A DNA stretch of 64,000 nt. It comes from Ilex aquifolium (taxonomy: Eukaryota; Streptophyta; Magnoliopsida; Aquifoliales; Aquifoliaceae). The translations under genes and the position numbers were made by a program. The notes beneath the pieces were generated by a model. It saw only the letters and a list, made by a program, of their open reading frames with translations, made no database searches and was not told the origin of the DNA. The DNA lies in the NCBI GenBank assembly GCA_951799425.1, contig OX637394.1, positions 17,355,001 through 17,419,000 on the forward strand. Reading direction: 5' to 3'. The number at the start of each line of letters is the position of its first letter. The first letter of the stretch is position 1. Shown piece after piece: positions 47,201 through 59,604 of this stretch.

Positions 47201-50200
47201 ACGGGTTTTATGGACTAAAGTCCGCAGCTGACTCCGTCAGTTGGCAGTAGCACTAGTAAGATGATTTCACACCCCTTTTTCTCTCTTTATCCTTATTCTC
47301 ACCCTCTTCTTCTCGAAACAACATGCACAAACACCAACACAAGTTGCCACACTAGAGCCACCACCTCCAGCCACCCAAGACCACTATCAAACCTCCAAAA
47401 TTCAAACAATAAAAGGCTTATAAATAAGAAGTACAATTATCCCATTGAAATCTGGAATCAACATTAAAACATAACATTGAAAGCCAAATCGAATTAGAGA
47501 ACACCTGTTCATCAAGGTGGATGCCCTCCCATTGACCCCACCACTGTTGAACCCACCGCCCAATCACATTCAATGACTGTACCCACCCACCCACCCACCG
47601 CATCTCATGGAGAGAAACCACCATCACAGTCGTGATTGTCGCGACTTCTGCTGAAAAATCAAATCAAAATCTCAATTGAAATTCAAATATAAAATTTTTA
47701 TTCAACTTCAATCAATATCAAATCAAATTGAGCTCAAATTTGATACAATAGAATCAATATATGTATTCAACTAAATTGAAGCGGACTCGAGTTCAAATAA
47801 AAATATCGAATCATAATCTTATTTGTTGTAAAATCAATATTCAACCTATGGATAGAATCAAAGTTGAACTACAATATCTTGTTCAACTTGAAATTGGAGC
47901 TGCCACGACCCATAGGTGGACACATTTTCCACCATGGAATCTCATAGCCCTCTCATCTACTTGAAGTCTTAGATGGATACATCTAAGCGGAGCTTGCCAT
48001 TGACATTGGTTCTAAGTTAAGGAGCTTGATAGTTTGGATGATTTCAATCTTGCCATAGTGGAAGGAGGCCTGGGGGTCGGGGTGGCCAGCACTGGCAATA
48101 TGTTTCCAACGGAATAAGCGGAGCTGGTTGATAAATCAAGAAATGCCTTCCAAATTCTTTGATGGGGGTTCTGGGAGCTGGTTAGATGCTGGAGGGCCTT
48201 TGCCGTTGTTGTAGCAAATGATAGCCATTGATAGCATCAGTTTCTTATGGATCCTGTTGGAAGCCACAAAGTAGTAGTCCTTGGGCTTATGGTTGGCGGT
48301 GATGAGAGACAGTGAGGGGGGAAGAAGAATGAGTCAATGTGAGGTAGAAGGATGAATTATTAGTGGTCGGATTGGGTCATTCACATTTTTTGTATTTTCA
48401 AAAACTTACAAGGGCTTTATTATCTCTAGATAATGATCTTATTCATGCCAACTCTCAACATAGGCGCAAGTCTTAATCAACAAACCACATGATGGCGTTG
48501 CTATTTTTGAACTTGAGGGGTGTTGTGCAGAAGGGTCTAACCTCAAGGGGATAAAATGAAATTTGCCCTTATTATTGTAACTGCTATAACTAAGTTGAGA
48601 TTCCATCTCTTGATATTTTTTTCCTTTATCATTGACGTGATTTTCGTTCATTGGCTGATCTTCACGGGGCCAAACTATGTAGAAGTAGGGGGGCTGTTTG
48701 CTGGTGGGTTACTTGGTGGCTTATTGATGTATTCTCAAGTTTCCATGTACCTTAAAACACCAGAAAGAAAACCAGAGAAATTGACTTAGTCATTGTCATT
48801 GGCTCATTGCCTTCTTCTGTCACATCCCCAAATTCCATGCCACAATAGCTACTGCTTCTTGTAAAACCTTTCTCTCTGCCCTTTCTTCCTGCCTGCTGAC
48901 TGATATTTTCAGTCATGGTTTGATTTGGTTTGCAGAAGCATATATATTTTTCTGATAATGTGGGTGAAATTGCTAGTCATAAGTGTTTTAAATAATGATC
49001 AGCAAAATGATAGTCCTAAGTTAACTCAGGATCTCTCTTTTTTGTCCTTTTCTGCAGATGGAAATTCGTGCTGATCTGATGGATGCTCATTTTTATGCTT
49101 TTAAGAGGTTTGAGGTTTCAAGTGGTTTTCATTTCTTCCATTTTAAACTGAGTGTAATCCAAATATTTCCTTATATTTCACTTGGTTTTCTTACAGGTCT
49201 GTTCTGCAGGAAGTGCTTAATCAAAAGGAAACTTTTCAAAGCTTAAAGCAGGATGTATTGCCTTATCTAGTCAGAAGTCAGCTGGTTGGTTTGTAGGACA
49301 GCTGCATGATCTGTGCTTAATATGACTTGGGTTCCTTTATAGATTAATGAACTATTCATATTGTTTTATGATCCATCAGCGGTCTGACTTGTTGTTGAAT
49401 GGAACACAAGCAGAAGAAAATGGGAATGAGAAGGATGCTTCCCAGAACAATAAAATTAAGCTGTCTCAACTGCTGTCTAATGCATCTACTCCAAGTTTTC
49501 ATGAGCGCTACGCTTTGGGTCTCAATGGGTCTGCTTCTGTTTCAAGAAAAACCCATAAATGCTGTGTTTATATTGCCAGCAAGAGCAAGTATTGTGCACG
49601 TTTGAATTCCATTCAAGCTTTCAGCGACATTAATCGAGATGTGAGTTGTTACAGTGGAGGCCCTTTGAGACTGCTTGTATATTTCTTTTTAGTTGGTTCT
49701 TTTTACATGTGTTTGCTGATGTTAAGCTAATTATCATCCTTAATTGTGTCAGCTCACGGGAGATGCAAGTCACCTATCAGGGTATTCCTTCTCTGCACAG
49801 AACAATATCATTCATCCTTCGGCTGTGCTTGGATCAAAAACTACAGTGAGTTGCAACTCTTTTGTCATGCAATTTTGCTTACAAAAGCATAAAAAACTTT
49901 TGAGGACAATGTCTATTAACGGTACCTCTGAATTGTTTAAATGAATAATTGCAGCAGGTTTAGGTTATTTCATATATGGTTTCATCATGTCCATTGTTGT
50001 TTAAGATGCTTGATTGATTTAGGTGGGGCCACAATGCATGCTGGGGGAAGGTTCACAAATGGGTGACAAATGCAGTGTAAAAAGATCGGTTATTGGCCGA
50101 CATTGCCGGATTGGTTCCAATGTAAAGGTATAATGAGATTTCCATCATTCATAGCTAATAGGTTATCATGAAGACATCCTGCCAGAAAAGAAAAAAGGGA

Positions 50201-50645
50201 ATAGTTAAAAGAAAAACAGATTATAATAAGGCTCAATCAAATATTTTTTAGTCAGAATTGATGCTCGTACGATGTTACAGCTACTTGACTAAAATACATC
50301 TTGATATTTAACAGTCTTATTGTATGACCAGATACTGTAGTAATGACCATCGGAGATTTTTATACTGTCAATTTGCAGGTTGTCAATTCCGTTGTTATGA
50401 ACCATGTTACTATTGGAGATGGTTGTTCCATCCAAGGTTCTGTTATTTGCAGTAATGTACAACTCCAAGAGCGTGTTGTACTCAGGGACTGTCAGGTACT
50501 CCTGTGTGTTTGCGTGTGTGCGTGTTTACTGGTGGTGTTTCTCGTTGTTAACTTTGCACCTTGAATTCAGGTTGGAGCAAGTTTTGTGGTCACTAGCGGC
50601 AGTGAGTATAAGGGGGAATCCCTGGCGAGGAAAGAGAAACAATGA
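44256..50645 (+). CDS. EIF2B3: translation initiation factor eIF2B subunit gamma
   Basis: Thirteen exons: 44256-44327, 44503-44598, 44864-44941, 46459-46539, 46620-46839, 46922-46980, 49058-49107, 49197-49284, 49380-49640, 49753-49845, 50023-50127, 50379-50495, 50571-50645. All junctions are GT-AG, all phases close, 464 residues. eIF2B is the guanine nucleotide exchange factor for eIF2; gamma pairs with epsilon in the catalytic arm. The N-terminus is a nucleotidyltransferase-like fold (DFQVVVLAGGTSKKLLPLVS, then PKALLPVANRPVLSYVLE, and ILVVSGDLVCDV). The middle has a variable linker (about 248-320). The C-terminus is a left-handed beta-helix of hexapeptide turns (about 350-455: PSAVLGSKTTVGPQ, RSVIGRHCRIGSNVKV, NSVVMNHVTIGDGCSI, GSVICSNVQL). 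The in-frame ATG two codons later (44262) is an equally possible start. Intron 6 (2077 bp) carries a TIR element; intron 3 is 1.5 kb. Confidence 0.95.
47112..48568. mobile_element. TIR element in intron 6 of the eIF2B gamma gene
   Basis: The left end GGCAAACTTCATTTTATGCC is mirrored at the right (on minus GGGCAAATTTCATTTTATCC), with further TIR similarity over about 60 bp (GTGGTTAGA/GAGGTTAGA, CTCTGCACA/TTCTGCACA). Flanks TTATTATTAT (47102-47111) and TTATTATTGT (48569-48578) fit a 9-10 bp MULE-type duplication, though the site is a TTA repeat. No transposase. It lies wholly inside the intron with splice sites intact. Confidence 0.65.
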
Positions 50646-51460
50646 AATTTTTTGGTTAGGATGTAGTTTTCTTGTTAGCTTTGATGAGTGAATTTGTTGC
50701 TCATAGGAGATTGTGCTTAGCCACTGTACTATAATTTCTGCAATGTTGCGAGGAGAGAGGGAGGGAGATTAAAATCAATTTTGTCGGTTTTCTTCATCCA
50801 GTTTGAATTGTTTTATTGTACAATCCTCAGCCTGATAAATGACATTAGCAATGGAATTCATGTGGTCTTATAAATTTTAGTACCATGGACAGAGTATATG
50901 TATGTTTAACTCTGGCTGAAGTTAAGTGGAGATAGGAATGAGTTATAAATTCGGAGATCTTGAGTTTAAAACTTAATAACTCCATTGGGATCAGGTTATC
51001 ATGGATCTATCCTTCATTAATTCTCTAGTTCTGGTATAGATGGTCTGTTTTTTACTAGATCGGAGAGAAGATTAATTAAGATGCGTGTAATTTATAAGCT
51101 GGTTCGGACACCCTGGCTGTAATATAAAAAAATAAAAATAAAAATAAAAAGCAATATATGATTGTCAGAATTTTGCTGGAAGGGAAGCTTTGCTAGTTTG
51201 AGTTGGGGTGCCCGTTAACGCATTAATCCTAATGTGAGTCTGCACTTAATTGCGTCAGCTGAAAGATTCTTTGCTTGATCTGGATTAGTGGTCGTGTTGA
51301 GTTTTTGACCAAATTATGTTCTTTTTTATTCTTTATTATGCGTGTACAATTATTTTCAACCTATTTCTCAATCTATCGTTAGTTATAAGAAAAAGTTGGT
51401 ATTTGCTAGAAGGGTATGATAGCACAGTATTTCCTAGAAGGGGAAAACGATGTATTTCTA
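50646..51460. other. 3' flank of the eIF2B gamma gene
   Basis: Presumed 3' UTR and terminator region, then AT-rich spacer with an AAAAT repeat at about 51125-51150. Nothing else seen. Confidence 0.5.
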
Positions 51461-51483
51461 TGTTGAATCAGTCCACACAAAGG

Positions 51484-54400
51484 GAGAAAATTTTGCATGG
51501 GTTATACACATCACGGGGCAGACCCATGTGGTGTGTATAACCAATAAAAAAGAGACATATGAATAGTTGTCAGATGCATTACACATCAGCACTTTAACTT
51601 TGCTTTTTTCCATCCGTTACTTAACCTCCGTTAGGATGACTGCTGTAAAGACAGCTGTAGGGGTCAACTCAGTTGCATTTTTTAGACAAGTGATTGATTA
51701 GATACTGTAGCATTACTTACCCATTAATTAAAAATTCATTATTGTTTTAACTATTACTCATTCACCAGCCACTTGTTTATTACCTTCTTCCACCCTAAAA
51801 CTCTCATTCCCACTTTCAAAGTAACATCTCTCATTCAATCTCTCTTTTTCTCCATAGTCACGTTTTCTTTTAACATTTCAAAAGTCTCACTTGAGGATTG
51901 GTAAGAAATTAGTTTTTTTTCTCTCACTGTCCATTATTGTGGGTATCATGTTTTTTACTTTGTATTTCTCATGTGTTGAGGTTTATTGTATGCAAAATCA
52001 ACGTGAAGAGTGAGGACTTAGATTGAACAATGACTTCAAATCGTGGCAAACAAATTGCACAAATTGGTATTTTTTTTTTACCTTTTAGATTCAAATTAAT
52101 TATGTATGTTTGATTTAGCTATACATGGATGAAATTTTAACTATATGTCATTACGTCATTTTACACTATAGAAATCTGTGATGATGACAACGAAGAAGTT
52201 GGAGTTGACTACTTTGAGATTAATGCACCTGATCAATTTTTAACTGCCAATAATGATGATTGTGAGAGATTAATGCACTTGATCAATTTTTAACTGCCAA
52301 TAATGATGATTGTGAGTTGAAGTTGTTATGTTAGCGTTTAGTGAAGATGAGGCATTTAACATGTACAACAAATATGCAAACAATAAAGGTTTTAGCATTC
52401 GAAAGGGGCATAAGAGCTTTTCAAGAAACACAGGTGAAGTTAGCAGATTTGTATTTTTATGTTCAAAAGAGGGATTTAGAGAATTTACAGGCCCAAGTGA
52501 AGAGAAAAAATCCTATAAATTAGACACGAGATGTTGTTATCAGGCTCGTGTTATTTTTACGGTGAAAAATGACGTGTATGAAATTTCACAGTTTTTCTCT
52601 GAGCATAATCTCCCTTTTGTTGAATCTGAACAACGACACTTGATGAGATCCTCTGGAAAGATACAAAATACTAGTAAAAATGTTATTAAATCAATGGTTG
52701 ACGCTGGTATAAGAGTTACAAAAATATTTTCTTATCTAGTAAATGAAGCTGGTGGATATCAAAATGTTGGATTTACTCAAAGTGATTGTCATAATTTTAT
52801 ACAAGCTGAAAGGTCAAAAAAAAATTTAGCCGATGATGGTCAGAGTTTGATTAATTATTTCAAGCACCAACAAGCAGAAAATCCCATATTTTTTTATACT
52901 GTACGATGAGGAAAACCGAATGGCCAATTTTTTTTGGAGAGATGGAATATTAAAATTAGATTATGAGATTTTCGAAGATGTTATCTTTGACACCACTTAC
53001 CGTACAAACAGATAAAACATGATATGTGCTCCATTTGTGGGAGTAAACCACCATTGGAAAAATATGTTGTTTGGTTGTGCGTTTTTATGCAATGAGACAA
53101 TTGCTTCATTTGTTTGGTTCTTTGATGATTTTTTAGAGTCCATGGATCATAAGGTGTCAAAAACCATTTTTACTGATCAAGATCATGCGATGGCAAATGT
53201 CATTGCAAGGGTGTTTCCTAATACTCGTCCCCGCTTGTGTCAGTGGTAGATCTCAAAAAATGCCACTACAAATATTTCTTCTCTTTATCGCGAACCTGGA
53301 TTCAGGGATATGTTTTCTTATCTTTTATATAACTGTGACTGTGAGAATGATTTTGAAGAAAAGTGGACTGAGATGATGGTGACTTGGGATTGTTTGATTG
53401 TGTCATGGCTTCAGAAATTGTATAACCTTCGTGAAAAATGGGCTCCAGCATTTAGTCGTGATACATTTTCTTGGAACATTAGCTCAAGTCAAAGGAGTGA
53501 GAGCACACGTAATTTTTTTCAACATATGGCTTGTAAGACAATGATTTTGACAGAATTTGTGTATCATTTTGAACAAAATGCTGAAAAAATGTGTACGGGT
53601 ATGTCTCATTTCAACTCAGCAGCTGCAAATGTGCCTTGCCCGAATATGCCTTTTACCAGCTTATTACAAACCAATATTGCAATGTCGGAAATGAATCAAA
53701 GTTCCTCCAACAACGTTTTTTACAAGGGCATGAATGAGTGAGAATCAATGAGAAATTTTGTTTGGACTTCTGGGAATCAGTAATGAGATGATTATGATGA
53801 ACTAAATACTTAATTTTTGGAAGATCTTGTAAAATATCATGAATTTTAAGTTATCAACAAGTATGACTTTTTGCCACTGTTAACCGCCCTCGCTCCCCAA
53901 CGGACAGCCCCCCTTCAGTCTTGTAAAATATCACAGTCTCCTCTTTGTTGTTATATGTTTTTGGTTTCTTGCTTAGTCACCCAAGTTGACTTGTGGTGCA
54001 TAAGACAAGTTTATACCATCATGCAAAGCTTCCTTAGTTAGCTGCTAGCACATTCTCCAGACTATATTGTGTTCTTTTATTATTTTCTTTAGCTGCCAGA
54101 ATTTTTTTTCCCATGAAATTTTGGTACAAACAAATTTTTGGGATGCACTATAACATCAAAAAAAAAAAAAAAAATTCCATATCATACCAACTATCATATT
54201 CTTGGGTATCCATCCATACTATCTTTTAGGTGAAATTTACTAATTTTGAAGATGCACTCACTTAGTATATTCCTTATTCCTTAAGATTTATAATACGAGT
54301 CTCGAAGATAAATCTTATAGAAATACTTGAAATAATGAAGGGAACATTGCTATCATTTAACTAATTTAAGATTACTAAATATAAATGAGTTCTTGAATAC

Positions 54401-55611
54401 CCAGCAAAGTTCTTTAAATTTGGTGATACAAGTTACTCAAAATTCCAATTTAAACAAGTAACTAGAGTCCTTATTTAACTAAACAAGCAGTTCAATAATT
54501 AAAAACATAAACTAATCTCACTTCTAGTAGAATACTACAAAGCAATTGGAATTCTTATTTAATTGCTACTGCACAAGACGAATGTACAATCCCATATGGA
54601 TTACATTAATCCATTCCAATAATTCTAGCCACAATTAAAACCATAATAAAATTAATATATACAATACTTGGTTTAATTCCTAAAAAACTAAAACTCTTTG
54701 GACCGAAAACCCAAGTTGTGTCTCCTGCATGTCCATACTTTTCCTTTCTCTTTCTATGGGAAAACAACAAATTTGATTGGCACACTACAAGTTTGAACCC
54801 ATAACCTCTTTTGAATTTTAACCACATCCAGGCCAAAATCATAAGAAAGAAAATCAAAATCAAACTACTTCCCGCTCGAACTAATGTCCCCGTTGGTGTA
54901 TTTGCATCTCTATAGATGTGGAGTAGCTTGCTGCACATTCAGCTTACTCAACAGGCACTTGCAGTGAAGGATAATGTAATTAAAGGATGATACTCCACAC
55001 CTAAAACTCATATCCATGCATCTGATTGGCACACTACAAATCTATCCGAACAGAAATAGTTCATGTTTCACTTCTCTCATTTCTTGAAATTTTTTGTGTG
55101 TGTGTGAATATGAACAAGATAGTTAAACATAATAAAATTATCCATCATAGTTGCTCGACTTTCTTAGTTTCCGAGCATACCAACGTAGTGGAGTGAGAAC
55201 ATCCAATAAGCCTGATTAATCTTCAAGATACCTTTGATATTTGTTTTGTAAGTTAACCAAGATAAACACAGTTCTTCAATGGAGATAAAAGAGTGAAATA
55301 GAGAGAGAGAAAATGGTTTGAGAGAGAGAGAGATATTTAAAAGTTTTGAGCGGGTTGTGAAGACAAAATGGTAGAAAATTTGAATTTTGAAATTAGTGGT
55401 ACTGTATACACTGGCACAGATCTGACATTTTTTCTAAGCATGTTTCTTGGAGTTTGAAGCCGGTGACGGAGGTTACTAACGGGTGGAGAAAAAATTGTTA
55501 AAATGTTGATGTGTAATCCATCTGACTAGTTGTTCACGTGTCCCTTTTTTTATTGGTTATATACCACATGGGCTTGCCACTTGGTGTGTATAACCCATGC
55601 AAATATTTCTC
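51484..55611 (+). mobile_element. complete FAR1-type MULE inside the copia 5' LTR
   Basis: Terminal inverted repeats of about 110 bp: left from 51484 (GAGAAAATTTTGCATGGGTT, ...CCATGTGGTGTGTATAACCAATAAAAAA...), right ending at 55611 and reading GAGAAATATTTGCATGGGTT on minus. A 9-bp duplication ACACAAAGG lies at 51475-51483 and 55612-55620. Total 4128 bp. It carries one transposase pseudogene (52031-53742) in the left half and about 1.7 kb of non-coding sequence in the right half. TIR length and 9-bp duplication are those of Mutator-like elements; the FAR1-type transposase places it with the Jittery/FRS-related branch. Confidence 0.92.
52031..53742 (+). pseudogene. FAR1-related MULE transposase, broken
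   Basis: A first exon (MTSNRGKQIAQI, 52031 to about 52067) appears spliced to an acidic leader (ICDDDNEEVGVDYFEINAPD, from about 52171). The FAR1 DNA-binding domain is at 52328-52620 (EDEAFNMYNKYANNKGFSIR, KLDTRCCYQARVIF). The MULE DDE domain follows: NRMANFFWRDGILKLDYEIF with DVIFDTTYRTN, CAPFVGVNHHWKNMLFGCAF, TIFTDQDHAMANVIARVFPN and PRLCQW, so both readable acidic positions (FDTTY, TDQD) are present. Defects: a 50-bp tandem duplication at about 52216-52315 shifting the frame, a frameshift near 52900, and stops near 53012 (TNR*) and 53247 (CQW*). No SWIM finger was seen. A domesticated FRS gene was considered, but the flanking TIRs and target duplication make it the element's own transposase. 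Confidence 0.85.
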
Positions 55612-55834
55612 ACACAAAGGAATTTGTTTCTCCAGAACATGAGGAGACCAAGTCTTCAGCTGAGAAGATAAGATCCTAGGAATTTGAATTCAGTCCAACT
55701 ATAGTTACACATTTGTAGAATTTGTTACATCTCTCCTTCTATAAATAAGAAGGCTTGTACATTGAATCAATTAAGAAAAGAAATACTATTTCTAAACCTC
55801 TATCTAAAAGCTTTTGTGACATACGCCCTAAAAT

Positions 55835-56560
55835 ATGTCTTCTCCAGTCTCCTACACCATATCCGAAACCACGACCCCCCAGCTACCCACCTTCAACCCC
55901 AATTCCACAGTCAATATCACCAAACTTACCCATATCAATTTTTCAATTTGGAAAGCACAGATGCTTCCCAACCTAAAGGGCCAAAATGTTTTTGGCTATG
56001 TTGATGGCAATCTAAAAATGCCCTCTATAGAGATTCCATCTTCAGATGACTCTAATATCAAAGTTCCTAATCCCGACTATGCAATCTGGGACAGACAGGA
56101 TAATATCATCTTGAGTGCTATTAACTTTTCTTTGATAGATGAAGTTCTTGCACAAGTCTACCATTGCACCTCCTCTCACGACATTTGGTTCGCACTAGAG
56201 AAGTGCTTTGCTGCTCAGTCTCATGCGCAAGTTGTCCAGATTCGATCTCAACTTGCAACTGCACGCAAAGGTAGTCAATCTGCCACAAAGTATTTCATGG
56301 GCATCAAGAAGCTAACTGATGAGTTAGCTATGGCAGGACAAGCCCTGCACAATGATGACATCCTCGCCTATGTTCTTGCTGGACTTGGCCAAGAATATGA
56401 CTCGCTGGTGGCTACACTTTCCGTTGGCAAAGATGCCACCTTGCAGGTACTGTTACTCAAGTTGAACCAACACTGTCAACCAATCTTTTTGAACCTTATA
56501 CTCATCTCGACGCCCAAAGGTCTAATGATGTGCAAGTTCCTGTCAGGGATGCTGATTTGA
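55835..56560 (+). pseudogene. copia gag (UBN2/retrotran_gag_2 type)
   Basis: Open for 241 codons from the ATG at 55835. Typical copia gag pieces: LTHINFSIWKAQMLPNLKGQ, then WDRQDNIILSAI, SSHDIWFALEKCF, QLATARKGSQSATKYF and LAYVLAGLGQEYDSLVAT. It ends prematurely by running into a foreign frame; no CCHC knuckle, protease or integrase follows, consistent with an internal deletion joining gag to RT near 56450-56770. Confidence 0.85.
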
Positions 56561-56769
56561 ATTCCATTACTCCTATGGTGGCGAACCCTCATTCATCTTC
56601 TAGTGCGCTTATTACAGGCCCATCTTGACATCAAATGGTTACCAGATCCAAAACACACTCCCTTTGGCCCAAAACAGCTTCTGATGGCACGATACAGTAC
56701 CTTTTACCAAAGGTTTTCATTGTTGCCTCAATTCCTTCTCTTATAGAGCCTTCAAGTTACACATAAGTT

Positions 56770-58305
56770 GTGAAGAGTCCACAATGGCGTGATGCCAGGA
56801 ACAAAGAATTTAATGCTCTACTTCGCAATGGAACTTGGACATTGGTTTCGCCCCGAGACAACATCAATTTGGTTGGGAACAAATGGGTCTTTCGGATCAA
56901 ATGCCATGTAGATGGGCGTGTTGAACGCTTCAAGGCCCGATTGGTGGCTAAGGGCTACCACTAGCAGAGAAGGATTGATTTCAATGAGACTTTTTCTCCA
57001 ATGATAAAACCTACCACAATACGTTTGGTGCTTTCCATAGCAACTAGATGAAAATGGTCACTGTGCCAAATCGACATTCAAAATGCGTTCCTTCACGGTG
57101 TTCTTGAAAAAGAAGTTTTATGTGCCAACCTCAAGGTTTTAAGCTTATATGGTTTCCACCAGGCGCCTCGAGCTTGGTTTTCTAAGCTTACAAATAAACT
57201 TCTTTCATTTGGTTTTAAAGGTTAAAATGTGATAGGTCTCTGTATGTCCTGCATAATAATAAAGTTACTGTCTACTTTCTCATTTACGTAGATGACATTA
57301 TTATCATTGGCTCTGATACTATGTTCATTGACCAAATTCTTAAGAATTTAAGTAAGCATTTTCTAGTCAAAGATCTCGGCAAACAAAACTATTTTCTTGG
57401 AGTTGAAGCATTGATTGTCCCTCACGGCCTCTTTCTTACTCAACAGAAATATATAGCTGACCTATTGAAGAAAACAGGTCTTGATCAAGCCAAGCCCTGC
57501 CTTACCCCGATGGCCACATCTTGTGATCTTTCAGCCTATGAAGGCACAGATTTTGAAAACCCTCTGCTTTATCGCAGCACCGTTGGAGCATTACAATACT
57601 TATCTTTCACACGGCGTGATATAGCCTATGTCGTGCATCGGGTCAGCAAGTTCATGTGTTTGCCCAAGGATCCCCACTGGCAAGCTGTAAAACGCATTCT
57701 GAGTTATCTTAAGAATTCAATTTCTCATGGTTTACATATTTTCAGCTCATTCCTCACATGATCTCCAAAGTTTTTCACATGCGGATTGGGCCGGAGATAA
57801 GGATGATCGTCGCTCCATAGGTGCTTATTGCATCTTCCATGGCAAAAACCTCATCAGTTGGAGTTGTAAACAACAAAATACAGTCGCAAGAAGCAACACC
57901 GAATCTGAATACAAAGCCTTATCTAACGTTGCTGCAAAACTTCAATGGTTGCAAGCTGTTTTAACCAATTTGCACATGCCTTTAGCTCAACCTCCAAACC
58001 TCTGGTGTGATAATATCAGGGCCACTTACCTCACTTCTAATCCAATGTTTCACGTGCGAACAAAGCACATTGAGATAAGCTTCCACCATGTTCGCGATCA
58101 AATTCTCAGAAAACAGTTACACGTTTGTTTCATATCATCCAAAGATCAGTTAGCTGATCTCTTGACAAAGCCGTTAGCAAGAAAGCGGTTTACTCATCTT
58201 CGAAGCAATCTTCGTGTGCATGAGCTGCCCACTCAATTGTGGGGGCGTGTTGAATTAGTCCACACAAAGGAAACTGTTTCTCCAGGATACCAAGTCTTTA
58301 GCTGA
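56770..58305 (+). pseudogene. copia RT and RNase H region
   Basis: [42 protein letters not shown], then [19 protein letters not shown], the catalytic FLIYVDDIIIIGS (57270-57310, intact), and LVKDLGKQNYFLGVEA with STVGALQYLSFTRRDIAYVV. RNase H: HADWAGDKDDRRSIGAYCIF, then NTESEYKALSNVAAKLQWL, LWCDNIRATYL, HIEISFHHVRD and LADLLTKPL. Stops at 56962, 57048 and 57222 and an RT-internal deletion (no QPPGF box between ALLxG and APRAWF) make it non-functional. The RNase H frame runs on into the 3' LTR. Confidence 0.88.
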
Positions 58306-58455
58306 AAAGATAAGATCCTAGGAATTTGAATTCAGTCCAACTATAGTTGTACATTTGTAGAATCTGTTACATCTCTCCTATAAATAAGAAATCTTGTACA
58401 TTGATTCAATTAAGAAAAGAAATACTATTTCTAAACCTCTATTTAAAATCCTATA

Positions 58456-59604
58456 TTCTACAATATTGTTGAAGAATAGCTCTATAATACTAGGGAGAAA
58501 AAATTGGTGTTATACTGATAGTCATTTAAGTCAAGTGATGTCTTTTAAAGTTAGGAGTATAATTGTTTAATATAAATCATGTTTAATCATAAATTACTCC
58601 ATTCATCAGTAACTTCACATTTAAAAATTGTAATTTTCATGACCAATTACAATATTTTATAATTAACGTCCCTTGAAGTGATAAATTACACCCCAAAATT
58701 ATAATTTGGCCTTAAAACGTTCTAATTTATAGTGTGGTACCTTTTTTTGATACCATAGTCTTCTTATTGTTACATGTGTTGCGAAATATTGAATTTTCTG
58801 CCCTATCCTATAGACTACAGAGACTGAATCAGGCATTTACCAGAACCTAGAAATGGCTTGTGTCTAGGTCAAGGGTGGAGGCTAAAGGATGTTCGTTAGT
58901 TTTTCAGCTGAAGTGCTTACTTCAACAACTGTATCTCCAGCTGAAAAAAATAGAATTTGATGAGTTTTCAGATAGCTTCAAATATCTCACAGAACAACAT
59001 TACAAACTCAGGTGTCCATCCAGAAAACTGTCCATATAGGTATAGTATATTTTGCCAAATCATGGGCGAAGACTTTATTTCTAATCTCACAAACAACAGC
59101 AGCTATGAAAGGCTAAGAGAGTGAGGCATCCTTATCACGAACAACGGCAAGCACGTTACAACAATCACCTTCCAGTGCCACATTCCTAATAAAATTAAGA
59201 CCCAATGCAATGATAAACAATTTAAACCTCTCATACAAAACCTAGCGTTATGCTTGGCTGGCTAAATCAACGAACCCATCAAATACAACCACATCATATT
59301 CTAGGGGCAAATCGAAGCATAAACATTGCAAGAGAGACAATAAACTAAAAATCATAAGCAGCTGTATTCTATAGTTTGATAGCCAGGGCTGGCAATACTT
59401 TTCAAAGCAGAGAAATATACGAATTTACTGTGTACCAAAAGAAAAATCCATGGAATAGTTGGAAAGCATTGTATATGTTTAACATGAATGATACTAATAA
59501 TTCTCACACTGCATTCAGCTCTGGTGTCACTTACGCACTTCACTTTCTTCAATTACCATCTCATTCAAATTCATGAAGATCTTTGATGATTTTCAGGACG
59601 TTGG
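58456..59604. other. spacer between the copia element and the MYB gene
   Basis: AT-rich. The right part should contain the MYB 3' UTR. The overlapping short open frames at 59352-59576 on both strands resemble no known family. Confidence 0.5.

Larger units (their letters stand above)
51461..58455 (+). mobile_element. Ty1/copia LTR retrotransposon, internally deleted, 5' LTR split by a MULE
   Basis: The 5' LTR is in two pieces, 51461-51483 and 55621 to about 55816; the 3' LTR is 58248-58455. Both begin TGTTGAAT, and the copies align base by base across the split (CCACACAAAGG then GTTTCTCCAG). A polypurine tract GTGGGGGCG precedes the 3' LTR. TTCTA flanks the outer ends (51456-51460 and 58456-58460), so the LTR ends in TATA rather than the usual CA. 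Internally, gag is followed by RT with protease and integrase missing, and no primer-binding site follows the 5' LTR. It is a non-autonomous deletion derivative. Confidence 0.85.

Noticed and set aside
52026-53742. Domesticated FAR1/FHY3-family transcription factor gene
   Set aside because: Stops, frameshifts and the surrounding TIRs with 9-bp duplication show it is a transposase pseudogene.
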